Source: Nitrincola lacisaponensis
GTDB taxonomy: Bacteria; Pseudomonadota; Gammaproteobacteria; Pseudomonadales; Balneatricaceae
Assembly: GCF_000691225.1 (NCBI RefSeq)
Contig: NZ_JMSZ01000016.1
Span: 248,001-312,000, forward strand
Reading direction: 5' to 3'
Length of the DNA stretch: 64,000 nucleotides
This document shows, piece after piece, positions 36,658-44,689 of this stretch. Position 1 is the first letter of the stretch; each line of letters starts with the position of its first letter. A model generated the notes under the pieces. The model had not been told where the DNA came from and searched no databases. It saw only the letters and a list, made by a program, of their open reading frames with translations. The translations under genes and the position numbers were made by a program.

Positions 36658-39323
36658 TCCTCAGGACTGGATGCAGAAACGTGCGCGGTACTCCTGCGAG
36701 TGCCCAGCCACTGATGCATAAAGGCCAGCCCCAGCAGGCAGAGCCCCAGTCCCATGAAAGAGGCGACTCTTAGCAGGCCGGTGAGATCCGACATGTCGAC
36801 CAGGAAAATCTTGGCGATGGTGATCAGTAGCAGCAGCATACCGGCCTGATACAGGCGCTGCCATTGACGCAAGGCGCCTGCCAACATGGCCGCAGCAGCC
36901 ATCAACAACCAGGCCAGCGAGTAGCTGTAGAGCTCGCCGCTGAGCAGGGGCTGGTTGATATCCAGCTGTCCCTGCCATAGATGGCGTACCTGCAGGGTCA
37001 CAAATATCCAGCCACTGATGCCCGTCAGTCCCCAGAACAGCGTCCGATATTCTGCCAGATAGACACGGGCCGCCAGTGCAAAGAGCAGCACGGGTGCACC
37101 ATAGGCAAGCAACAGGCTATTCAGGATGGGGGTGCTGCTCAGTGATAGCTGTGGATTGAAGAGCGGATTGAGGCTTGTGACCAGTAATGCATAGTTCAGA
37201 CTACTGGCCAGGAGCAGCACTCGTGAGGCCAGCAGGCAAAGGGTGCGGGTGCTCTCTGCCAGAGCACTGCGGTAGTAATACACCAGCCCCAGTGCTCCCC
37301 AGATCAGGGTATTGAATGCCGCTTCGGTGAAGCTGTATCGACGGACAAACAGCGCACCGTCATAGAGCCAGTAGCGTAACAGCATGATCAGGAACAGCAC
37401 CAGCAGATGCAGGCTGGCACCTTCCAGCCAGCGTGACAGATGGGCCTGTCGGTTCATCCGGCTGGCGATAACAACCAGGACCAAACAGCCAGCGTAGCTC
37501 AGTAGCGGCGTCTCATACTGGGGCACAATCCAGGGTTGTAGGGTCAGACGCGCAATAATCAGCATCAATAACAGTTTCAGGATACCGCTTAACAGTGGTT
37601 CAGGCTGTTGCTGATGCAACCAGGCCAGCGAGACTACCTGGGCTGCCAGTGCCAGTGTCAGATGAGCTGCATCAAGCAGAATGACCATGGACAGGGAGTA
37701 GCCTAAATGGCCAGCAAAAATCAGCCAGATGCGGCAGCGATCCCGCTGCTTGCGCAGCTGTGCCTGCCCTATATAGGCCAGGCCACACAGCAGTGATGCC
37801 GCTCCCCAGAACCAGTCCTGTAACAGGTCGCCTGTCAGTTGCCAGGCCAGTGCCAGCGCTATCAGTGGTACGATAATACCCAGCGACAGCACCAATGCCG
37901 GATAGCGGCTGGCGCTGCGGAGTTGCCAGAAGGCCTGTGCGATATACGCCAGGGTCCAGGCCAGCAGCAGTTGCAGGACCCAGGGTTGCTGCTCCGGTGG
38001 CAGACGTGAGAAATACAGCCGGAACTGCCAGTCACTGTGGAAATGAGCCAGCACCAGACTGCCAAACAGCAGTATGGCGCTGAACCAGGGCAGCAGTTTC
38101 AGGCTTTCATTAAAGCGGCTGGCAAACAGCAGCAACAGTAACAGCGGTGACCATAGCCAGAGTGCCGCTTGCCAGTCAGGATGCAGAAACAGACTGACGG
38201 CCTGTGCTGCCAGAATCAGCCCCAGCCCAATACAGACACGCTGGGCAGTCGGATTGTCAAAACGCAGGAACGCTCTGATGGAGTAGCGTTTCGGTTGGTC
38301 CTGAACCTGTTGTGTCAGACTGAAGTTCAGTTGAGGAATACTGAGCAGCAGATAGGCACTGACGGTGAGATACAGCCCTGTCCACTCGAGTGAGCGACCG
38401 CTGAGTTGTAAGAGCCACCACCAGCCCAGAATACCGGCCAGCGTCAGGCTGAACAGCCAGCTACGTTGTACGTAGCGCTGCAGATAGAGTGCAGAAGCGG
38501 TAATGATCAGAATATAGATCAGTACCGGTAGCAGGTCCTGACCGCTGCCACCCAACAGCAGAGGTACCAGGTATGCACCGAGGATGCCGATCAGGGCGAG
38601 CACCGGACCATGCCAGACAGCCAGCAGCATACTGCCGAGCGATACCAGTGCCAGCAGCACAAATACCAGCATGGGTGGCCAGAGCTGATACAGATGCAGT
38701 GCTGCCAGAATCACGCTGTAGAGCATCACACTGGCGCCTCCCGCCAGTGCCGCGACTGCGGCGTAGGCGGTTCCGGTTTTACGCCGCAGCCATTCAGCGC
38801 TGAACAGCAGTCCGAATCCAAGCAGAATGCCCAGTAGAATACGTGCCTGGGGGCCAAGCAGTCCCTGCTCGATGGAGTAGCGTGCCAGAAAAATCCCGGA
38901 GAGTGCCACACAAAGACCGCCTAGCCAGACCATCCAGTTCGCTTGCCACCCGGGAGGCTGTGAAGGTGGTTTGTCCTGCTTGACCTGTTTGGCTGGCTTC
39001 GCCGGGTGTCGGCTGCCCCAGGGATCTGGGGTGTTTTTGGCAGCAACAGCCGCGCTGACTTCGGCTTCATCTGAAGGGAAGTCTGCGTCCTCTGCCACTT
39101 CAATCGGGGGTGGTGTCTCCTGCGAGTCGACGGCGGTATGGTTGATAATCTCAGTGTTAGCAGTCGCAGCATCTTTGCCTGCGGCAGCTTTTAACTGCTG
39201 CAGTTCTGCCAGGGTTCGCTGCAGTTTGCGCAGCGTAAAAAAATTGGTCCAGCTCAGCACGATGCTGGAAAGAATCAACAGGCAGATGACGATCGCCATC
39301 AATAACCACGTCTGTGACACCAT
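36654..39323 (-). CDS. DUF2339 family large inner-membrane protein
   Basis: An 889-residue protein with an N-terminal TM helix (about 3-25), a coiled and acidic/Pro-rich cytoplasmic or periplasmic stretch (about 30-120) and then more than 20 hydrophobic segments. The opening of the membrane part, NWMVWLGGLCVALSGIFLAR, is typical of DUF2339. The function is unknown. Start MVSQTWLLMA has AGGGAA upstream; the longer open frame adds 47 atypical residues. The 198-base gap upstream (39324-39520) holds only an imperfect inverted repeat around 39430-39460 and the start signals of the next gene. Confidence 0.85.
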   Translation of the reverse strand: MVSQTWLLMAIVICLLILSSIVLSWTNFFTLRKLQRTLAELQQLKAAAGKDAATANTEIINHTAVDSQETPPPIEVAEDADFPSDEAEVSAAVAAKNTPDPWGSRHPAKPAKQVKQDKPPSQPPGWQANWMVWLGGLCVALSGIFLARYSIEQGLLGPQARILLGILLGFGLLFSAEWLRRKTGTAYAAVAALAGGASVMLYSVILAALHLYQLWPPMLVFVLLALVSLGSMLLAVWHGPVLALIGILGAYLVPLLLGGSGQDLLPVLIYILIITASALYLQRYVQRSWLFSLTLAGILGWWWLLQLSGRSLEWTGLYLTVSAYLLLSIPQLNFSLTQQVQDQPKRYSIRAFLRFDNPTAQRVCIGLGLILAAQAVSLFLHPDWQAALWLWSPLLLLLLFASRFNESLKLLPWFSAILLFGSLVLAHFHSDWQFRLYFSRLPPEQQPWVLQLLLAWTLAYIAQAFWQLRSASRYPALVLSLGIIVPLIALALAWQLTGDLLQDWFWGAASLLCGLAYIGQAQLRKQRDRCRIWLIFAGHLGYSLSMVILLDAAHLTLALAAQVVSLAWLHQQQPEPLLSGILKLLLMLIIARLTLQPWIVPQYETPLLSYAGCLVLVVIASRMNRQAHLSRWLEGASLHLLVLFLIMLLRYWLYDGALFVRRYSFTEAAFNTLIWGALGLVYYYRSALAESTRTLCLLASRVLLLASSLNYALLVTSLNPLFNPQLSLSSTPILNSLLLAYGAPVLLFALAARVYLAEYRTLFWGLTGISGWIFVTLQVRHLWQGQLDINQPLLSGELYSYSLAWLLMAAAAMLAGALRQWQRLYQAGMLLLLITIAKIFLVDMSDLTGLLRVASFMGLGLCLLGLAFMHQWLGTRRSTAHVSASSPED

Positions 39324-39520
39324 AACCGCTTCCCTAAGGTTTGTCCGAGGCTTAACTCTAGAGTGCCAGCCATTTAACTGCAAATGCTTTGATGAAAAAC
39401 GACTTGGATATGGGTAAATGCGCCATGCAGGTGAAATCCAGTCAAAGGGTGGATTTTCAATCACCCTGAGGCTATGTCAGGATAACACTCAACCCTGGAC
39501 CGATTGTTAGAGGATAGTGC

Positions 39521-39943
39521 ATGCGTGAAACAACTGAAGCTTTATTAACCCGTTACTTTGAGGCCTTCAATGCTGGTGATACAGATGGCATGCTGGCATT
39601 GGTTGCGGATGATCTGCGCCATGATGTGAATCAGGGCGAAACCCGTCTGGGTAAAGAGGCCTTTACCGAGTTTAATGCACACATGACGGCCTGTTACAAG
39701 GAGCGCTTGAGTGATCTGGTGCTGATGACCGATGCAACGGGTGAACGTGCCAGTGCTGAATTTATCGTTCATGGTGAATATTTACGTACGGATGAGGGCT
39801 TGCCCGAAGCCAAGGGACAGACCTATTGCCTTCCGGCAGGAACATTTTTTGAGGTGTCGCAGGGTAAAATCCAGCGTATCACCACCTATTATAACCTGAG
39901 TGACTGGATTGTTCAGGTGGTGGGCCCCGATGGCGACTATTGA
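39521..39943 (+). CDS. SnoaL/NTF2-like protein (ketosteroid-isomerase-related)
   Basis: A 140-residue NTF2-like fold protein starting TTEALLTRYFEAFNAGDTDG, with DDLRHDVNQGE, AEFIVHGEYLRTD and the strand-rich ending FFEVSQGKIQRITTYYNLSD. Members are polyketide cyclases, isomerases or binding proteins; the substrate cannot be assigned. AGAGGATAG precedes the ATG. It overlaps the GNAT gene by 14 bases, and the three genes to 41398 probably form one operon. Confidence 0.82.
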   Translation: MRETTEALLTRYFEAFNAGDTDGMLALVADDLRHDVNQGETRLGKEAFTEFNAHMTACYKERLSDLVLMTDATGERASAEFIVHGEYLRTDEGLPEAKGQTYCLPAGTFFEVSQGKIQRITTYYNLSDWIVQVVGPDGDY

Positions 39944-40517
39944 AATACGCTCACTGACAGGTGAGGATATCTGGCCCTGGCTGGATGCATTGGCATCCCT
40001 GCGAATTCAGATATTTCGCGATTTTCCCTATCTGTATCAGGGCAGTCATGCGTATGAGCATGAATACCTGAAACACTACCTCAACAGCCATTCCGTGATT
40101 GTTGGCGCGTTTGATGGCAAACAGTTGGTGGGGGCCGCGACTGCCGGTGTGTTGAGTGATCATGATGCATCTTTTGCTGAAACCCTGTCAGAGGCCGGAT
40201 TCGATCCGCAAACGCTGCTCTATTGTGGCGAGTCGGTACTCTTGCCGGAGTACCGTGGTCAGGGCCTGGGACACAGGTTCTTTGAGCAGCGTGAGGCACA
40301 CGGGCGGGCGTTGGGTTTGCAGTTCAGTTGTTTTGCTTCGGTAATCCGGCCTGAACAGCATCCACTGAAACCTTCCGACTATCAGCCTCTGGATGCATTC
40401 TGGTATAAACGTGGCTATATCCCGCTGGAAGGTGTCCAGGCCGGGTTCAGTTGGCAGGATATAGATCAGCCTTCGGAGACCGAAAAGCTGATGCAGATCT
40501 GGTTGAAGGTATTGTAA
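39930..40517 (+). CDS. GNAT family N-acetyltransferase
   Basis: A 195-residue acetyltransferase with the acetyl-CoA motif VLLPEYRGQGLGHRFFEQRE in the expected R/Q-x-x-G-x-G/A form. The C-terminal GFSWQDIDQPSETEKLMQIW is typical of the branch that accompanies carbon-nitrogen hydrolases. The start MATIEIRSL is chosen over an upstream Met inside the previous gene. The stop and the next ATG share one base (TAATG). Fused GNAT-hydrolase proteins are known elsewhere, so this gene and the next are probably functional partners. Confidence 0.85.
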   Translation: MATIEIRSLTGEDIWPWLDALASLRIQIFRDFPYLYQGSHAYEHEYLKHYLNSHSVIVGAFDGKQLVGAATAGVLSDHDASFAETLSEAGFDPQTLLYCGESVLLPEYRGQGLGHRFFEQREAHGRALGLQFSCFASVIRPEQHPLKPSDYQPLDAFWYKRGYIPLEGVQAGFSWQDIDQPSETEKLMQIWLKVL

Positions 40518-41398
40518 TGCAGGTAATGACCCGTTATCGCGCAGCGGTGGCTGCCTATCCGCTTGACTGGCTGTCGGACTGGCAGGCATATGAGCGAAAA
40601 CTGACTGACTGGGTCAGTGACGCCACGCGTCAGGGCGCGTCACTGCTGGTCTTTCCAGAGTATGCTGCAATGGAACTGGCGAGTCTGGCAGGTAAAGCGG
40701 TTGCCGCCGATCTGCAACAACAGATCGATGTGCTCAGTGAGCGGGCGGTGCAAATCGACGCGTTACACCAGGACCTGGCTCAGCGCTTTAATTGCTATGT
40801 ACTGGCAGGCTCCTTGCCGTTACGCCTGTCGCCCAGCCGGGTCGTGAATCGGGCCCGGTTGTTTGGACCAGAGGGTTGTCTCGGCTATCAGGACAAACAG
40901 ATCATGACTCGCTTTGAGCGTGAGCTCTGGCGGGTTGAATCGGGTGATGGGCTGCGTGTGTTCGATACCCCGTTGGGGCGTCTGGGTATCCTCATCTGTT
41001 ATGACAGTGAATTTCCATTACTGGGACGACAGCTGGCTGAGGCGGGGGTGGAAGTCCTGCTGGTACCTTCCTGTACAGATACACTGGCAGGTTACTGGCG
41101 CGTCCGTATCGGTGCCATGGCACGGGCGCTGGAAAATCAGTGTTACGTGCTGCAGGCTCCGACCGTAGGCGAGGCAGACTGGTCTCCGGCTGTCGATGAA
41201 AATGTTGGTGCTGCCGCCATTTATGGTCCTCCTGATCGGGGATTTCCGGAAACCGGAGTGCTGGCTGAAGGTGAACTGAATCAACCTGGCTGGGTCATCG
41301 CCGAAATCGACCTGGAGGCAGTTGCCCAGGTCAGAGAGGCAGGCCAGGTACTAAACTTCAAACACTGGCCTGAGCAGTTCAAAAAAGACGAGCGTTAG
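40517..41398 (+). CDS. Carbon-nitrogen hydrolase (nitrilase superfamily)
   Basis: A 293-residue nitrilase-fold amidase with the full Glu-Lys-Cys triad: E48 in LLVFPEYAAME, K127 in GYQDKQIMTRFE and C161 in ILICYDSEFPLL. It probably cleaves an amide such as an omega-amide or N-carbamoyl compound; the substrate is unknown. Start ATG 40517 is immediately coupled to the GNAT stop; the longer open frame overlaps GNAT. It converges on a VWA gene with a four-base overlap (TTAG) and no terminator. Confidence 0.88.
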   Translation: MQVMTRYRAAVAAYPLDWLSDWQAYERKLTDWVSDATRQGASLLVFPEYAAMELASLAGKAVAADLQQQIDVLSERAVQIDALHQDLAQRFNCYVLAGSLPLRLSPSRVVNRARLFGPEGCLGYQDKQIMTRFERELWRVESGDGLRVFDTPLGRLGILICYDSEFPLLGRQLAEAGVEVLLVPSCTDTLAGYWRVRIGAMARALENQCYVLQAPTVGEADWSPAVDENVGAAAIYGPPDRGFPETGVLAEGELNQPGWVIAEIDLEAVAQVREAGQVLNFKHWPEQFKKDER

Positions 41399-42573
41399 TG
41401 CTTGCTCAACTCTCGCATTGCGGCATCCAGTCCTTCCAGCGTCATGGGAAACATCCGCTGCTGTACCAGCTCCTGGATCATGCCTATCGACTGGGTATAG
41501 CGCCAGTAGGCCGGATCAACCGGATTCAACCAGACCAGTGACGGCCATTGCTGGGTGAGCCGCTGTAGCCAGCGTTGTCCGGGTTCGGCATTCATGTGCT
41601 CAACACTGCCACCGGGTACGGCAATCTCATAGGGGGACATGGACGCATCGCCGACCAGAATGACCTTGTAGTCTGACGCATAGGTATTCAGCAGATCCAG
41701 TGTCGCAGTGCGCTGGTCAAAACGTCGACGGTTGTCGCGCCATACGGATTCATAGACACAGTTGTGAAAGTAATAGCTTTCCAGATGCCTGAATTCGGTA
41801 CGGCAGGCGCTGAACAGGGCTTCAATGTGCTGTATATGTTCATCCATGGAACCGCCCACATCCAGTAACAGCAAGACCTTCACCGCATTGTGCCGCTCGC
41901 GTACCATCCGCAGGTCAAGGTGGCCGGCATTGCGTGCTGTGGCGCGAATGGTGGCATCCAGATCCAGCTCTTCGTGAGCACCGGTTCGGGCAAATTTACG
42001 CAGCCGTTTCAGTGCGACCTGAATATTGCGATTATCCAGATGCTGCTGATCGTCCAGGTTCCGGAATTCGCGGCGCTCCCAGACTTTGACAGCGCGTCGA
42101 TGTCGGGACTGCCCGCCGATCCGTATGCCTTCGGGATGATACCCGCCATGACCAAAGGGTGAAGTGCCACCCGTACCGATCCATTTGTTTCCGCCAGCAT
42201 GTCGTCCTTTTTGTGTTTCCAGCCTCTCCTTCAGGGTTTCCAGCAGTTTTTCCAGACTGCCCAGACTGCTCAGTTCAGCTTTCTCCGCATCACTCAGTTG
42301 GCGGGTAAAGGTCTGGCGCAGCCAGTCTTCCGGAATGAGCTGCTCCAGCGTCATCGGCAGTTCACCCAGACCGGAAAAATAATAGGCAAATGCCTGATCA
42401 AAACGGTCATAGAACTTTTCATCCTTGATCAGACAGGTGCGTGCCAGCAGATAAAAAGCATCCGTATCGGCAAAGGCCAGGTTGGCTTGCAGCGCTTTTA
42501 ACAGGTCGAGAAATTCCCGTGGTGTGACGGGGATCTCGGCTTTGCGCAGGGTCTCAAAAAAGTCGATCAGCAT
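41395..42573 (-). CDS. VWA domain protein (CoxE-like), MoxR partner
   Basis: A 392-residue cytoplasmic protein with an N-terminal helical part (about 1-180) and a C-terminal von Willebrand A domain. The metal-site motif is LLLDVGGSMDEH, that is DxGxS rather than DxSxS, a variant I associate with this subfamily. The ending WLNPVDPAYWRYTQS is typical. It sits 17 bases downstream of a MoxR AAA+ gene; such pairs act as chaperones that help assemble or activate metalloenzymes or complexes. The client is unknown here. Confidence 0.85.
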   Translation of the reverse strand: MLIDFFETLRKAEIPVTPREFLDLLKALQANLAFADTDAFYLLARTCLIKDEKFYDRFDQAFAYYFSGLGELPMTLEQLIPEDWLRQTFTRQLSDAEKAELSSLGSLEKLLETLKERLETQKGRHAGGNKWIGTGGTSPFGHGGYHPEGIRIGGQSRHRRAVKVWERREFRNLDDQQHLDNRNIQVALKRLRKFARTGAHEELDLDATIRATARNAGHLDLRMVRERHNAVKVLLLLDVGGSMDEHIQHIEALFSACRTEFRHLESYYFHNCVYESVWRDNRRRFDQRTATLDLLNTYASDYKVILVGDASMSPYEIAVPGGSVEHMNAEPGQRWLQRLTQQWPSLVWLNPVDPAYWRYTQSIGMIQELVQQRMFPMTLEGLDAAMRELSKH

Positions 42574-42590
42574 GAACCGCTCCAGGGGGC

Positions 42591-43436
42591 TTAGCGTTGT
42601 TGGCGTCGGATCATAAACGCCAGACGCTCCAGCAACGAGGCATCCTGTTCATTCTTGACCAGTGCGCCACACAAGGGAGGCACGGCGCTGGCGGTATCCT
42701 GCTGCAACAGGACTTCACGTGCAAGGTCATCTGCCATCAACAGCTTTAGCCAGTCGACCAGCTCCGAGGTGCTGGGTTTCTTTTTCAGCCCGGAAATGTC
42801 GCGCAGGTCATAAAAAACTTCCAGCGCCCGTTCAACCAGTTGCTGTTGAATTGACGGAAAGTGTACATCGACAATACGGCGCATGGTGTCCCGGTCCGGA
42901 AAGCGGATGTAATGAAAGAAGCAGCGCCGCAGGAAGGCATCCGGCAGCTCTTTTTCATTGTTTGAGGTGATGATCACCAGTGGCCGGTGTCGTGCCCGGA
43001 TCTGCTGCTGGGTTTCGTAAACATGAAATTCCATACGATCCAGCTCCAGCAGCAGGTCGTTGGGAAATTCGATATCGGCTTTATCGATTTCATCGATCAG
43101 CAGGACGGCTGGCTGCTCGCTGCTGAATGCCTCCCAGAGCTTTCCGGGAACAATATAGTTGCTGATGTCATGAACCCGATCATGGCCGAGCTGGGAGTCA
43201 CGTAATCGGGAGACGGCATCATACTCATACAGACCCTGCTGAGCTTTGGTGGTTGATTTGACGTGCCAGGTGAACAGCGGTCGTTGCAGTGCGGTGGCGA
43301 CTTCTTCGGCCAGCAGTGTTTTGCCCGTGCCGGGTTCGCCCTTGATCAGCAGCGGCCGTTGCAGGGTTAACGCCGCATTGACGGCGAGCTGAAGTTCATC
43401 AGTGGCCACATAACGTTCAGTGCCGGTGAATTGCAT
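42591..43436 (-). CDS. MoxR family AAA+ ATPase
   Basis: A 281-residue AAA+ ATPase with Walker A GEPGTGKT (residues 33-40), Walker B AVLLIDEIDKAD and sensor-1 region VIITSNNEKELPDAFLRRC. The GTERYVATDELQLAVNAAL start is typical of the MoxR branch that pairs with CoxE-like VWA proteins. A perfect 8-base inverted repeat (43461-43481) lies just upstream of the start. It is divergent from the alcohol dehydrogenase gene. Confidence 0.9.
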   Translation of the reverse strand: MQFTGTERYVATDELQLAVNAALTLQRPLLIKGEPGTGKTLLAEEVATALQRPLFTWHVKSTTKAQQGLYEYDAVSRLRDSQLGHDRVHDISNYIVPGKLWEAFSSEQPAVLLIDEIDKADIEFPNDLLLELDRMEFHVYETQQQIRARHRPLVIITSNNEKELPDAFLRRCFFHYIRFPDRDTMRRIVDVHFPSIQQQLVERALEVFYDLRDISGLKKKPSTSELVDWLKLLMADDLAREVLLQQDTASAVPPLCGALVKNEQDASLLERLAFMIRRQQR

Positions 43437-43460
43437 ACGAATCTTCCATTCAGACGGTGA

Positions 43461-43481
43461 CAGTAAACGGCCAGTTTACTG
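43461..43481. promoter_or_regulatory. Inverted repeat upstream of moxR
   Basis: Perfect arms cagtaaac and gtttactg flank ggcca, 25 bases before the moxR start. It could be an operator or a 5' leader hairpin. The rest of the 173-base divergent gap shows no clear promoter. Confidence 0.45.
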
Positions 43482-43609
43482 CGCTACATGATCCAGCTCA
43501 AATCGATATCAGGTCGCCATGGCAGCTCTCTGAACGCTGATCTACAGTTAAGGTATCGGGCCTGAGCGCTCGTCAGGAAGGATGAATTCTAAAAAATCAG
43601 GAGAACGAG

Positions 43610-44689
43610 ATGGCGATGATGATGAAAGCGGCAGTGTTTGTTGAACCTGGCCGTATTGAACTGGATGATAAGCCGATCCCGGATATCGGACCCAATGATG
43701 CGCTGATCCGTGTGACCACCACAACGATCTGTGGTACCGATGTACACATACTTAAAGGTGAGTACCCGGTTGCCAAAGGGCTGACTGTGGGTCATGAACC
43801 CGTAGGGATTATTGAAAAACTGGGCAGTAATGTGCAGGGTTACCGTGAAGGCCAGCGTGTCATAGCGGGTGCGATCTGTCCCAGCTTTACCTCCTATGCC
43901 TGCCAGGATCACTGCAGTGCACAGGATGGTGGTAGCCATTCGCACGGTTATAAACCCATGGGTGGCTGGCGTTTTGGTAACAGCATCGATGGTGCGCAAG
44001 CAGAATATTTACGGGTCCCGGATGCCCAGGCCAACCTGTCACCGGTACCGGATGGGCTGACAGATGAGCAGGTGCTGATGTGCCCGGATATTATGTCTAC
44101 CGGGTTTGCCGGTGCCGAATCGGCCAATATCCGCATCGGGGATACTGTGGCCGTGTTTGCCCAGGGACCGATTGGACTCTGCGCCACTGCTGGTGCCAAA
44201 TTGCGTGGCGCCAGCAAGATTATTGTGGTGGATGGTATCGATGAACGGTTACAGATGGCCCGCCAGATGGGCGCAGATATTACCCTCGACTTCCGTAAAG
44301 TGGATGTGGTTGCCGAAATTCTGAAGCTGACCGGCGGGCGAGGGGTGGATGCATCCATTGAAGCGCTGGGGCTGCAATCGACTTTTGAAGCTGCGCTGCG
44401 TGTACTGAAACCGGGTGGCACTCTGTCCAGTCTGGGGGTTTACTCGACCGATCTGCGTATCCCGCTGGATGCCTTCTGTGCTGGTCTCGGAGATCATAAA
44501 ATCGTTACCTCCCTGTGTCCCGGCGGCAAGGAGCGTATGCGCCGTTTGATGGATGTGATTGCGTCAGGACGCGTGGATCTGGGTCCTATGGTGACACACC
44601 GTTATCCACTGGAGAAAATCGTGGAGGCCTATGATCTGTTTTCGCATCAGCGAGATGGTGTGCTGAAGGTAGCGATCCAGGCGATCTAA
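43610..44689 (+). CDS. Zinc-dependent alcohol dehydrogenase (NAD-preferring by sequence)
   Basis: A 359-residue medium-chain dehydrogenase. Catalytic zinc ligands are visible at C41 (TICGTDVH), H62-E63 (VGHEPVG) and D160 (MCPDIMSTGFAGAE), the C-H-E-D set of the secondary-alcohol dehydrogenase branch. The structural-zinc loop is atypical, with only three Cys (ICPSFTSYACQDHC). The dinucleotide loop AQGPIGLCATAGAKLRGA ends in IVVDGIDERL, where the Asp after strand 2 favours NAD over NADP. AGGAGAAC precedes the first of four clustered Met codons. It converges with the Mrp operon, with a four-base overlap. Confidence 0.9.
   Translation: MAMMMKAAVFVEPGRIELDDKPIPDIGPNDALIRVTTTTICGTDVHILKGEYPVAKGLTVGHEPVGIIEKLGSNVQGYREGQRVIAGAICPSFTSYACQDHCSAQDGGSHSHGYKPMGGWRFGNSIDGAQAEYLRVPDAQANLSPVPDGLTDEQVLMCPDIMSTGFAGAESANIRIGDTVAVFAQGPIGLCATAGAKLRGASKIIVVDGIDERLQMARQMGADITLDFRKVDVVAEILKLTGGRGVDASIEALGLQSTFEAALRVLKPGGTLSSLGVYSTDLRIPLDAFCAGLGDHKIVTSLCPGGKERMRRLMDVIASGRVDLGPMVTHRYPLEKIVEAYDLFSHQRDGVLKVAIQAI

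Noticed and set aside
41809-41860. Missing VWA metal-site serine (DxGxS) as loss of function
   Set aside because: The DVGGSM form appears to be usual in the MoxR-linked CoxE-like subfamily, so it is not called a defect.
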